Source: Methanobacteriota archaeon
GTDB lineage: Archaea; Thermoplasmatota; Poseidoniia; Poseidoniales; Thalassarchaeaceae
Direction: 5' to 3'
Assembly: GCA_011523055.1 (NCBI GenBank)
Contig: WTHQ01000023.1
Span: 10,915-68,674 of the forward strand
DNA: 57,760 nt
In this document: positions 25,247 through 33,472 of the stretch, in pieces
Position numbering within the stretch: the first letter of the stretch is position 1
How the letters are laid out: every line of letters begins with the position of its first letter
Position numbers and translations under genes: made by a program
Notes under the pieces: generated by a model
The model's database searches: none
Told to the model about the DNA's origin: nothing
What the model saw: the letters and a program-made list of their open reading frames with translations, nothing else

Positions 25247-26656
25247 GTGGACAATCAATGGTTCCAACTCGGATATCTCGTATCAGCCGGCTTCTTTATC
25301 TTCGGTTTGAAGATGCTAGGCCACCCAAGAACGGCCCCCCGAGGAAACCAATTCGGAGCTATCGGCATGTTGATTGCCGTCATTACTGTCCTCCTTGAGA
25401 CAGATCTCGTCGCGTCCCCCTTGTTGATAATCGCTGGAATCCTCACCGGGACAATAATCGGGACTTGGCTCGCTGTAAAGGTCGAAATGACCGGTATGCC
25501 AGAGTTAGTGGCGTTGTTCAACGGATTCGGTGGAGCGGCAAGTGCACTCGTGGCCCTCGCCGAGGTCTACTCAGCTGTCCAATCAGAGGCCATACCTCGC
25601 GGCTTGGAATTGCACGTGGCCTGGTCGGCGATTGGATTGTCTGCGCTTGTGGGTTGGATGACCTTGACAGGATCGCTAGTAGCATTTGCCAAACTAAAGG
25701 GGGGATTCAACATTCTCGGTAAATGGAGAAGGTTTCCCACATGGGGTCCACCATGGCTAAACCCAGTCAAGGCCATTTCCGTCATAGCCGCCATAGCCCT
25801 GATTTACATTTCAGTGATTACGCCGGACGATCTAAACATCATCTGGGGATTGATAGCTCTGTCCTGCATACTCGGAGTCATACTCGTCATGCCCATAGGC
25901 GGCGCCGACATGCCCGTTGTAGTCAGCCTCCTGAACTCACTCTCCGGCATAGCTGCGGCATTCACTGGTTTCATCATCTCAAATCCAGTGCTGATAATCG
26001 CTGGGTCCCTGGTGGGAGCGAGCGGGTTGATTCTGACATTCATAATGTGCAAGGCCATGAATAGGAGATTGGTTGATGTTTTGTTCAAGTCATTTGGCGG
26101 CACTGAGAAGGAATCGGTCACGAGGACCAAGGTTGGAAGCGACCCTGACGAGGTAGCGATGATATTGGATGGTGCTGAGAAGGTCATAATTGTACCCGGC
26201 TATGGCATGGCGGTTAGCCAATGCCAGCATCAGGTCAAGGAATTTGCAGACCTCCTGGTAGAAAAGTTTGGAACCGAGGTGAAATACGCTATTCACCCCG
26301 TCGCAGGAAGAATGCCGGGTCACATGAATGTCCTACTAGCGGAGGCCAGCGTGCCATACGATCAACTCATTGAGATGGATGAAATCAATCCTGAGCTACC
26401 TGAGGCTGATGCAGCGATAATCATCGGTGCTAACGACACCTGCAATCCTGTCGCGAGATCTAGTGAGGGGCCACTGGCGGGAATGCCGATAATAGACGCA
26501 GACCTTGCCAGGACAGTCGTCATAGTCAAGAGGAGCCTATCCGTTGGTTACGCAGGCGTGGATAATGACCTATTCTACATGGACAAAACAATGATGTTGT
26601 TTGGAGATGGGAAGAAGATGATGACAGCACTCAACACTGCAATCAAAGAGTCTTGA
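25247..26656 (+). CDS. pntB: NAD(P) transhydrogenase subunit beta
   Basis: 469 residues starting with GTG directly after the previous stop, behind a GGGGGGG stretch. About eight or nine membrane helices make up domain II (up to about residue 265). The NADP-binding domain III carries VIIVPGYGMAVSQCQHQV, HPVAGRMPGHMNVLLAEA, GANDTCNPVAR and the final VKRSLSVGYAGVDNDLFY. All hallmark motifs are intact, so the enzyme should be active with the two preceding subunits in the cytoplasmic membrane. Confidence 0.97.
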   Translation: MDNQWFQLGYLVSAGFFIFGLKMLGHPRTAPRGNQFGAIGMLIAVITVLLETDLVASPLLIIAGILTGTIIGTWLAVKVEMTGMPELVALFNGFGGAASALVALAEVYSAVQSEAIPRGLELHVAWSAIGLSALVGWMTLTGSLVAFAKLKGGFNILGKWRRFPTWGPPWLNPVKAISVIAAIALIYISVITPDDLNIIWGLIALSCILGVILVMPIGGADMPVVVSLLNSLSGIAAAFTGFIISNPVLIIAGSLVGASGLILTFIMCKAMNRRLVDVLFKSFGGTEKESVTRTKVGSDPDEVAMILDGAEKVIIVPGYGMAVSQCQHQVKEFADLLVEKFGTEVKYAIHPVAGRMPGHMNVLLAEASVPYDQLIEMDEINPELPEADAAIIIGANDTCNPVARSSEGPLAGMPIIDADLARTVVIVKRSLSVGYAGVDNDLFYMDKTMMLFGDGKKMMTALNTAIKES

Positions 26657-26704
26657 TGGTTAGGTCCGGGAATGATTATGAGCGTGAGAACAGGGGGGCA
26701 AAAC

Positions 26705-27703
26705 ATGGGCCGTGGAATCCTTCGGAGGGCTACTCTCGCCCTGATAGCAATCGGCCTACTTTCTCTGCCAGCTCTAGGGAACAGCGGTGGCCCACCATAC
26801 CTAAATGGAGATGGCAATCTAACTTCCGAGTATGGCTGTAGTTGCCATAATAATGGTCAGATATCAGACAGGGCGGTAGTTATGGTAACCGGCGTCCCCA
26901 TACAATACTCACTAGGCGAACAATATCAATTCACCATACATGTAGCCGACGCACATGTCCTCGCAGGGGACGATGGAAATGTCAAGGCTGGTTTTGTGAT
27001 TACCTCTGGCAATGTTGGGTCGTTTACCTGGGAACCCGATCAAAACCTACGGATAGCAGAAGACTCAGAGGGGGATGTTTCACATTCTGAAACCTCTGAC
27101 ACTGGCATCTGGGCACTGACATGGCAAGCACCAAGTGCCGATGAAGGCAATGTCCACTTTTGGGTCGCAGGAAACTCCGTGAATGGAGACGGGGCCCCAG
27201 GCGATGATGACTACTGGAATATGCTTTCATTCACCATCAACGCTCCTGGAACACTGGAAAATGATGACCAAGCCCAAACTTTGGAGACTAGGACCGTTTC
27301 CGTCGGAGCCTATGATTCGCTGTTCCTGGTGGAGGAATCCCCTGAGGCCGAGGAACAGGAGAGACAATCGAGAATCGCTGAATCGGTGTTTTCTAATGGA
27401 AACCAACTGTACTGGGCATCACTGGTGGCGCTGCTAGTCGGAGCGGTTCTCCAGAAGGAGATCCTAGAGAGGAGGTACGACGAAGGTCCAGAACCACTAG
27501 CATCAGAGCTGGCCTATCCACAAGCAATCCGCAGGGGAATAGCATGCATACTCTCCCTTTATGTGGCCGTCTTGTGGACCTCTGAAGACTACAATTGGTT
27601 CCTGACCGGGGTAGCGTACTTCTGCTCTGCCTGGGCTGCCTATGGCGTCTACAGGACGTATCTGGCCGCCAGAGCCCCCGTCAAGCCTAAAGACATGCTC
27701 TGA
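26705..27703 (+). CDS. Secreted Reeler/choice-of-anchor-V-like protein with CxCH motif and C-terminal membrane helices
   Basis: About 332 residues from ATG 26705 (GGGGGG 6 nt upstream); an ATG at 26672 is the alternative. The signal peptide is about residues 1-25 (ending PALGNS). Right after it comes NSGGPPYLNGDGN and then GCSCHNNG, a CxCH motif resembling the Cys-His segment at the start of 'choice-of-anchor V'/Reeler-like domains. A beta-rich ectodomain follows (GNVKAGFVITSGNVGSFTW). Three hydrophobic segments lie near the C-terminus (about 238-255, 276-292, 300-320). The CxCH spacing is one residue shorter than the haem c CxxCH, so haem attachment is doubtful. It precedes tatC closely, in the same frame. 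Confidence 0.75.
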   Translation: MGRGILRRATLALIAIGLLSLPALGNSGGPPYLNGDGNLTSEYGCSCHNNGQISDRAVVMVTGVPIQYSLGEQYQFTIHVADAHVLAGDDGNVKAGFVITSGNVGSFTWEPDQNLRIAEDSEGDVSHSETSDTGIWALTWQAPSADEGNVHFWVAGNSVNGDGAPGDDDYWNMLSFTINAPGTLENDDQAQTLETRTVSVGAYDSLFLVEESPEAEEQERQSRIAESVFSNGNQLYWASLVALLVGAVLQKEILERRYDEGPEPLASELAYPQAIRRGIACILSLYVAVLWTSEDYNWFLTGVAYFCSAWAAYGVYRTYLAARAPVKPKDML

Positions 27704-27706
27704 GGA
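27701..27706 (+). promoter_or_regulatory. Shine-Dalgarno-like site overlapping a stop, placing a CTG start for tatC
   Basis: TGAGGA contains the TGA stop of the upstream gene and lies 6 nt before CTG 27713. The conserved TatC N-terminus HLEELRK is encoded just upstream of the first ATG/GTG/TTG-type codon (TTG 27743), so a start at CTG 27713 explains both the motif and this site. It is a prediction. Confidence 0.45.
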
Positions 27707-27712
27707 ATCGAT

Positions 27713-28432
27713 CTGCAAGCGAAAAAAACGGTCCAAGGTCACTTGGAAGAGCTTCGTAAATCGATCATGCCAGCCCTTCTGGTATGCTCTATAGTTGCCT
27801 TAACCACGAGTTTCTACATAAGGGGTGTCATAGAAATTTGGATTGGGTCGTTTGAATTAAACGATGACATAGCCTTGGCCCTATACTCACCTTACGATTG
27901 GTATACGATGAGGTGGTCATTTTCCATTTTGTTTGGCGTAATCATATCCTTCCCTTTGCTGTGTCTAGGTTTCTACAGATTCATGGAAAGTGGATTACTA
28001 TCCACGGAGAAGCGGAGCATACGGTCGCTCTTTCTTGTAATTTCCTTTATCATCCCAATGGGTGTATCAATAATTGTCGCACTCAATCCAATCGTTGCTT
28101 CTGCAGTGGCCTCGTCAGATCGCATTGAAGGTGTGGTCACGAAGATAGACCCGATTTCAATCGTTGAGTTCTCTTTATCGGCATCATGGGTATTTACCGT
28201 ATTTACATTGCTTGTGTGCACTTTGACCACAACAAGAATTCTAATTTCTGACAATGAAATCGGAGCATCGATCAGGGTCAGGTTTCATCTTATTTTCGCC
28301 GCGTTACTATTTGTCGCTATGTCGAACGATTTTAGGGGCCTTAGAGCGATAATAATATTCGCTTCTGCAGTTGTCTCGGACGCACTGTCCAAGAGGCTCG
28401 CTCAGTTGTTTTTTGGGATCTATAGGGGTTAA
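27713..28432 (+). CDS. tatC: Sec-independent translocase TatC-like protein, probable non-AUG start
   Basis: A polytopic membrane protein of about 239 residues if it starts at CTG 27713. From there it reads LQAKKTVQGHLEELRKSIMP, where HLEELRK is the N-terminal signature of TatC. Six hydrophobic segments follow, at about 17-37, 65-85, 98-120, 150-175, 195-210 and 212-226. FMESGLLSTEKRS matches the 'F..PGL...Er' segment after helix 2. TatC recruits twin-arginine precursors of folded proteins at the membrane. No ATG, GTG or TTG precedes HLEELRK in frame after the upstream TGA, so the start codon is unusual or the first residues are lost. The sequence is divergent. No TatA gene is visible. Confidence 0.78.
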   Translation: MQAKKTVQGHLEELRKSIMPALLVCSIVALTTSFYIRGVIEIWIGSFELNDDIALALYSPYDWYTMRWSFSILFGVIISFPLLCLGFYRFMESGLLSTEKRSIRSLFLVISFIIPMGVSIIVALNPIVASAVASSDRIEGVVTKIDPISIVEFSLSASWVFTVFTLLVCTLTTTRILISDNEIGASIRVRFHLIFAALLFVAMSNDFRGLRAIIIFASAVVSDALSKRLAQLFFGIYRG

Positions 28433-28486
28433 CCTAGTTGATCGGGTTAGGGTTCCTTTCAAGTCTACTAATCAGTTCGATTGACC

Positions 28487-30517
28487 ATGGCGGCTGTTAG
28501 ATGGGCTTGGACGGTTCTTCTGATCCTTGCCGTCAGCACCATACAACTTTTCTCAAGCGAAATTAACGAATCATTTCGAACCACCAATACATCTAACTCT
28601 CAGAATACTGGACTTCTTTCTATTCAGGAGCAAGAAAATTGGCTAGTTTTGCCAATTCACTTCAGGGACCTCAACGGTAATCTCGTAGGAATCGAGGAGT
28701 CGGAAATTACTGAGCTCATGGAGGAAGATGGAGGCGCTATCGACTATATTTTTGAGGCGACTGGTGGAAGGTCCCTCCTCACGTATGTGGTGGCTGATGC
28801 CTACATCCCAACCTATTCTATCGGGTGGTATGGGAGTGATAACCCAGATCGGGACTATCTCGTCCAGGATCTCGCGTCTGAGACATTTGAGAACATCAAC
28901 TCAGATATCTCTGGTCACGACCTCGACGGCGATGGTGTTATCGATAGGGTTTTGTTACTTCACGGCGTGGAACCTCAAGAATCTGGTGGTGGTCCAGACT
29001 CTATTTGGTCACATTTCTCCCAATTGGAAAATGAGGTCCAATCAGGTGGGAATACGCTTCAACATTATACAATTTCATCAATAAAATCTGGATTGGGTAC
29101 CTTGGTCCATGAGATGATGCATCAAATGGGTGCTTACGACCTCTATGATGTACATGGCGATGTGCCCTCGCGAGATTGGAATGGGATAGGGGATTGGGGA
29201 ATTATGGCCAGTGGCAATTGGAACGGGGGAGGTTTGACCCCAGCTCTCCCCACTGCATCGACTTTATCTATCATCGACCCATTGAGAGAGATTACTCATT
29301 TCAACCCATCTGCAAATAGTGAATATGCTCTATCTCCATTCAGCCAAACAGGGGAGATAGGTTCGATATCTATCTCTGATACTGAGACTATTTTCGTAAC
29401 CTTAAGGGACAGCACAGGCTTCGATCGGGGCCTACCCGGAGACGGCCTACTCGTGGAATATCAAGATAGGGCAAACGGAGACCATGAAGATAATATGTTA
29501 AATTCAGATCCTAATTACCCTTGGACATACATAATCGAAGCCGATGGAAACGACGCGCTGAGACTAGGTGATAACGATGGAGAATACACAGACACTTTCC
29601 AGGTGGGTCAATCCTTCGGGAACTCAGGAGTTGAGATAAGGGACGCCAGTGGAAAGTTGGTCCCTTGGACAGTATCAGTTGTCGACATAAATAATGGAAG
29701 TAGTACTATAATCCTCAATGTTTCTAATTATAGTTTGCATTCTAGCCTTCCAAGATCTCCCATTGTGCTTCTGAAGAACGAGACGCTCGATCTCTCTATA
29801 AAAATGAGGGAAAGCTGTGAAGTATTGATTCAATCATCATTTTCTAATTCAAACTCAGATCGACAGGAGCTTCGAACTACTTTGCCTTCGGGATACCACA
29901 ACATCACCGTTATCGACTTGGAGGATAGCAGTAAAACAAAAGGTGACTTGTTGGCAAATATAGGCTGTATCGGAGATGATGGAATTCTCAACGTTGAGGG
30001 CGACTTCCACGCTAGGTGGTATCTTGTTGACCATAAAATCATAGAGAAGGAATACAAGTTTGACGTACGCTCTAAAGGAGAGCAGACCATCATTATCTTG
30101 CCCGAAATTGTCGGGACGGGAACTATGCTATACAACGCACACATTGATGGCCCTGCTTCGCAAGTCGTGCAAATCAATGATGCCATCTCCATAGATGAGG
30201 ATGGTTCAATCCTGCTACGGCTTAACCCCGATGAATTGTTGAGACCAGGGATGTTAGCAAGAGGGGACGTAGTTCTCATTGATAACAATGGAATAGAATC
30301 CCGTCTGCCTTTTGTTCTCTTTACAGAGAACGCCATAAGCGACATTCCCGTAGTTGGGTGGCTGTCGATACCCTCTAATGGACTTTCCATAGCCTTGGCC
30401 CTCCTTGTTTTCTCATCTTTTAGGACCAAGTCGGTGGAACCAGAAACAAATTCCATCCAATCCAAGCGAGTAACCTCTGAAGATGAGCCGCTCACCTTCT
30501 TTTCAGATTCCATCTAG
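28487..30517 (+). CDS. Secreted M6-type (immune inhibitor A-like) metalloprotease
   Basis: About 676 residues from ATG 28487 (TTG 28481 is possible). A signal peptide spans about 1-25. The zinc motif is LVHEMMHQMGAYDLYD near residue 208, with HExxH and the downstream DLYD and GDWGIMASGNWNG (Met turn) typical of M6 peptidases. GHDLDGDGVIDRVLLLHG just before it resembles a Ca-binding DxDxDG loop. A beta-rich C-terminal part and one membrane helix near the end (about 625-645) anchor it outside. It probably degrades extracellular protein. Its 3' end overlaps endA, tail to tail, by 26 nt. Confidence 0.9.
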   Translation: MAAVRWAWTVLLILAVSTIQLFSSEINESFRTTNTSNSQNTGLLSIQEQENWLVLPIHFRDLNGNLVGIEESEITELMEEDGGAIDYIFEATGGRSLLTYVVADAYIPTYSIGWYGSDNPDRDYLVQDLASETFENINSDISGHDLDGDGVIDRVLLLHGVEPQESGGGPDSIWSHFSQLENEVQSGGNTLQHYTISSIKSGLGTLVHEMMHQMGAYDLYDVHGDVPSRDWNGIGDWGIMASGNWNGGGLTPALPTASTLSIIDPLREITHFNPSANSEYALSPFSQTGEIGSISISDTETIFVTLRDSTGFDRGLPGDGLLVEYQDRANGDHEDNMLNSDPNYPWTYIIEADGNDALRLGDNDGEYTDTFQVGQSFGNSGVEIRDASGKLVPWTVSVVDINNGSSTIILNVSNYSLHSSLPRSPIVLLKNETLDLSIKMRESCEVLIQSSFSNSNSDRQELRTTLPSGYHNITVIDLEDSSKTKGDLLANIGCIGDDGILNVEGDFHARWYLVDHKIIEKEYKFDVRSKGEQTIIILPEIVGTGTMLYNAHIDGPASQVVQINDAISIDEDGSILLRLNPDELLRPGMLARGDVVLIDNNGIESRLPFVLFTENAISDIPVVGWLSIPSNGLSIALALLVFSSFRTKSVEPETNSIQSKRVTSEDEPLTFFSDSI

Positions 30518-31439
30518 AGTCAGGGGGAGGCCGCAAAAGCCCAAGGTACCTCACATGATCATCAACGACCGGTATCAACATTATTTTTCCAACTCCAGAG
30601 GAGAGTCTTGAGCCCTGGCATGCTGATATCCAATTTTCTGGTGTTGAGTCTGGTTGGCAAATTAGCCAAGGCGCGTGTTCTGAGAAATCAGGTTTTGAGT
30701 AAGCCCTCCACCTCACTCCGTACTTGAAACCACTACGAACGAACAGCCCTCTTGTGATCAAGTCATTGAACACCCTTGAATTAGAATTATCCTCGACACC
30801 TAATTGGAAATTATCGACAACATAACCATTCATGTAGCCGGGAAACATTGTATTATCCATTTCGGGGACAAATTTCGATTCACTAGAAATTGGAATCAAT
30901 TTTGGATGAGAATGATCTGGAGGCTGTGCACTACCTGTTGGGTCAAACTCTCTGACTCTGTAACTGACTACATCCAAATCGTCATCGACAATCAACACCT
31001 CTGGAATTCTCTTGGACTCCAAAACAGTGTTTGCCCAATCTAGTAGTTCCAATGGTTCGAATTTCGATCGTGAGTGAAACCATCTAACTTCTCCATCAGG
31101 GTTGTTCTTGTCAGGGTGATTGTTGGAATTCCACCTCAATGCATTAGATTCGTTCGCGTGCTCTAGGTGCATGAAATCAAAGTGGTCATGCCACATTACC
31201 TTATTTCCCGGTGATCTAAGCGCCTCATTAACTAGTGACTCAAAAATCAGCTCCGGACGGTGGCGAAGAATAGTGTCCATCCATCCTACATCGGGGAATG
31301 GCATGTTTCTATTTTCATGGCAGTAAACAATGTCAGTGGGTGTTAGGATTATTCCCCCTCCATCCGGCCTGCCCAAGGAAGATCTATCCCACCATTTCCT
31401 GGAATTTACCCGGATTTGATGGAAATCAACGGATTCCAT
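30492..31439 (-). CDS. endA: tRNA-splicing endonuclease EndA (two-repeat form)
   Basis: Cuts the bulge-helix-bulge of tRNA introns. The C-terminal catalytic domain is clear: FNDLITRGLFVRSGFKYGVRW with the catalytic Tyr, SEHAPWLICQ with His, and LSSGVGKIMLIPVVD with Lys, ending VRYLGLLRPPPD. At about 315 residues it has room for a degenerate N-terminal repeat, as in homodimeric alpha-2 enzymes. The start is uncertain: ATG 31439 is used here, and the frame is open to 31511, which would overlap the divergent kinase gene. Convergent overlap with the M6 protease gene. Confidence 0.9.
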   Translation of the reverse strand: MESVDFHQIRVNSRKWWDRSSLGRPDGGGIILTPTDIVYCHENRNMPFPDVGWMDTILRHRPELIFESLVNEALRSPGNKVMWHDHFDFMHLEHANESNALRWNSNNHPDKNNPDGEVRWFHSRSKFEPLELLDWANTVLESKRIPEVLIVDDDLDVVSYRVREFDPTGSAQPPDHSHPKLIPISSESKFVPEMDNTMFPGYMNGYVVDNFQLGVEDNSNSRVFNDLITRGLFVRSGFKYGVRWRAYSKPDFSEHAPWLICQPDSTPENWISACQGSRLSSGVGKIMLIPVVDDHVRYLGLLRPPPDSRWNLKRR

Positions 31440-31517
31440 GTCCATCCCATGCTGATACAGGCCTTGGACCCGTCGGTCCCCCCAAACCTGATAGTTGATA
31501 CTCAAGCACACAATATC

Positions 31518-32579
31518 GTGGACAACTCTGACATAAGTGGCGACGAAAGGAAATCCATCCTTACAAGCCTCATTAAATCATTGCAATCATCCAGAAACCA
31601 GAATGTTCTCTTGATCGGCGATGTGATCCTAGACAGATATCATCATGGCCATTCAAATAACCTTAGTTCGATTGGACCAGTCCCCGTGCTAAAAATCACA
31701 AGAACCGAGGAAAACGCCGGTGCAGCAGCGCACATAGCCCAGAGCCTCACATCGTTAGGTATCCTTGTGGACTTCCACACCGCAGTTGGTAATGATGAGG
31801 AGGGGAAAGCTATCATTGAGAACCTTGGTGATTACGAAGTCGATGTTAAGAGTATTGAGGTCATTGACAACCACACCACATTGGTGAAAACTCGATACTT
31901 CGGATCTAGGGAAAGCCTCCTAGATAGGCCTCAGTTAATGCTGCAGGCAGATGTCGAGGACCCCAATGACATACCTAAATTATACACAGATAACATTCAC
32001 AACAAGGCGTTGCAAGCTGTAGAGGGATCGAGTGCAATTGTGATTTCAGACTATGACAAGGGGGTAGTTAACAACGAAGCCTCAATTAGACTTATTCAGG
32101 CGGCCAACGATCTAGAAATCCCCATCGTCATGGACCCGAAACTTACAGGGTTGGAACGTAGTGCTGGCGCGACCGTTGTTATATTTGAACGGAGGGGCAT
32201 AGAGTTGCTTCGAAGAAGAATGGAAGTATTTAGCACTCGAGAAGCGGCCATGGCTCTAGTTAGAAAACACAACTGGGGGGCTTTACTCATTTTGGGTGGT
32301 AGCGATGGCGTAACATTGTACCACTCGGACGGTAGAGTCGTCTCCACATCTTCTTCTATAGAAAATCCACGCCAACAAGTGGGGCTGCACGATGCAGCTG
32401 CTTCAGCGATTTGCTTTGCACTTGGAAACGGCCATGATCTGATCGCTTCCTCCGTCTTAGCGAGCGCTGCATGTGATTGCATCTTGGAATCCTTGGATGG
32501 AGATTCCATCCTCACAAGAGAGGCCTTAATGCTTAGAATCGAAGAAATATCTTGGAAAATGCAAATATCCGATCGATGA
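31518..32579 (+). CDS. PfkB-family sugar kinase, RfaE/HldE kinase-domain-like
   Basis: About 353 residues from GTG 31518; in-frame ATGs at 31416 and 31449 overlap endA. NVLLIGDVILDRYHHGHSNN, ENAGAAAHIAQSLTSLG and AVGNDEEGKAI match the kinase half of HldE (heptose 7-phosphate kinase). ISDYDKGVV and VMDPKL follow in the expected order. Near the C-terminus the PfkB anion-hole motif DTxGAGD appears as QVGLHDAAASA: the catalytic Asp is kept but the Gly-Ala-Gly is changed. No nucleotidyltransferase domain is attached. The substrate is unknown; a surface-sugar role is inference. Confidence 0.85.
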   Translation: MDNSDISGDERKSILTSLIKSLQSSRNQNVLLIGDVILDRYHHGHSNNLSSIGPVPVLKITRTEENAGAAAHIAQSLTSLGILVDFHTAVGNDEEGKAIIENLGDYEVDVKSIEVIDNHTTLVKTRYFGSRESLLDRPQLMLQADVEDPNDIPKLYTDNIHNKALQAVEGSSAIVISDYDKGVVNNEASIRLIQAANDLEIPIVMDPKLTGLERSAGATVVIFERRGIELLRRRMEVFSTREAAMALVRKHNWGALLILGGSDGVTLYHSDGRVVSTSSSIENPRQQVGLHDAAASAICFALGNGHDLIASSVLASAACDCILESLDGDSILTREALMLRIEEISWKMQISDR

Positions 32580-32624
32580 TCAACAATCCGTATTCTTCAT
32601 AACCGTCCTTGTCAAGATGGACCT

Positions 32625-33452
32625 GTGAAAGGAAATCATCACATCGGTGTAAATTTCACACTATTGCTAACTACTCTAATGATGTCACATATTCCTGGTG
32701 CGGTGTCAGCTGATGATAATTCAGATACAGTTCCACCAATCCCAATTTTTGATTTAGTCGAATTCCGCTATGAAGATTCTACCCCCTTAGTAATAGATGG
32801 TTCATCCAGCTACGATCCAAACGGAAATAGCGGGTTAACCTACGTCTGGTCTGCTGACTTTAAGGGAGACATTGTCACATTGGGGACCGTCGACAATGGC
32901 AGTCAAGTGTTATTACCCATTTCCAAGGCTGGAACGTATAAGGTCAGGCTTACCGTTTTCGACGAGTCATTAAACTCAGCAACATTGGAGAGAGAAATCA
33001 AAATTGAGGACATGTCACCGATCATAGACGCAGTATTCGGCGAGACAAGTTTGTTTGATGAATCCATTATCGCAGAGCCCGAAAGTTTGGGACCTTGGAT
33101 TATCGAAGCCGAAGCTACAAATCAGGGGGACGTCGATAGGATCGAATGTGAATGGTATTTTGATTCCAAGATATGGCTTGAGGGTTGCAAACACAGCATA
33201 CAGGATTGGCCACTAGGTTCTAGGGAGAGCAGACAAGGCATTCTTGTGGTGATTGATGATGATGGGTCAGAGTCCACATTACAATTTACCCTGGTAAAAC
33301 ACGAGGATGCCACGACTTTCCCCATATTGTTTATTCCACTCTTGATAGTTCTTATTCTCGCATTCGCAATCACGATTAGAGATCGTCGATCAAAGTTCAG
33401 AATTCCGAAATGGCAACATACCTATGAGGAAACAGACCACATGCTCAAGTAG
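32625..33452 (+). CDS. Secreted PKD-domain protein with C-terminal membrane anchor
   Basis: 275 residues from GTG 32625. A signal peptide covers about 1-29 (ends GAVSADD). A PKD-type beta domain spans about 35-125: PLVIDGSSSYDPNGNSGLTY then SKAGTYKVRLTVFDE, the usual 'DGS.SyDPdG' and 'aGtY.V.LtV.D' motifs. A second less clear beta domain follows. One membrane helix lies at about 228-248 (FPILFIPLLIVLILAFAI), then a basic cytoplasmic tail. It likely serves as a surface adhesin or scaffold. It stands 45 nt behind the kinase gene and 20 nt before a peptidase gene. Confidence 0.82.
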   Translation: MKGNHHIGVNFTLLLTTLMMSHIPGAVSADDNSDTVPPIPIFDLVEFRYEDSTPLVIDGSSSYDPNGNSGLTYVWSADFKGDIVTLGTVDNGSQVLLPISKAGTYKVRLTVFDESLNSATLEREIKIEDMSPIIDAVFGETSLFDESIIAEPESLGPWIIEAEATNQGDVDRIECEWYFDSKIWLEGCKHSIQDWPLGSRESRQGILVVIDDDGSESTLQFTLVKHEDATTFPILFIPLLIVLILAFAITIRDRRSKFRIPKWQHTYEETDHMLK

Positions 33453-33472
33453 AATCATTATATCGATTGACC

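Noticed and set aside
29830-30513. Open frame of 227 codons on the - strand
   Set aside because: Antisense to the M6 protease; Ser-rich shadow composition with no domain.
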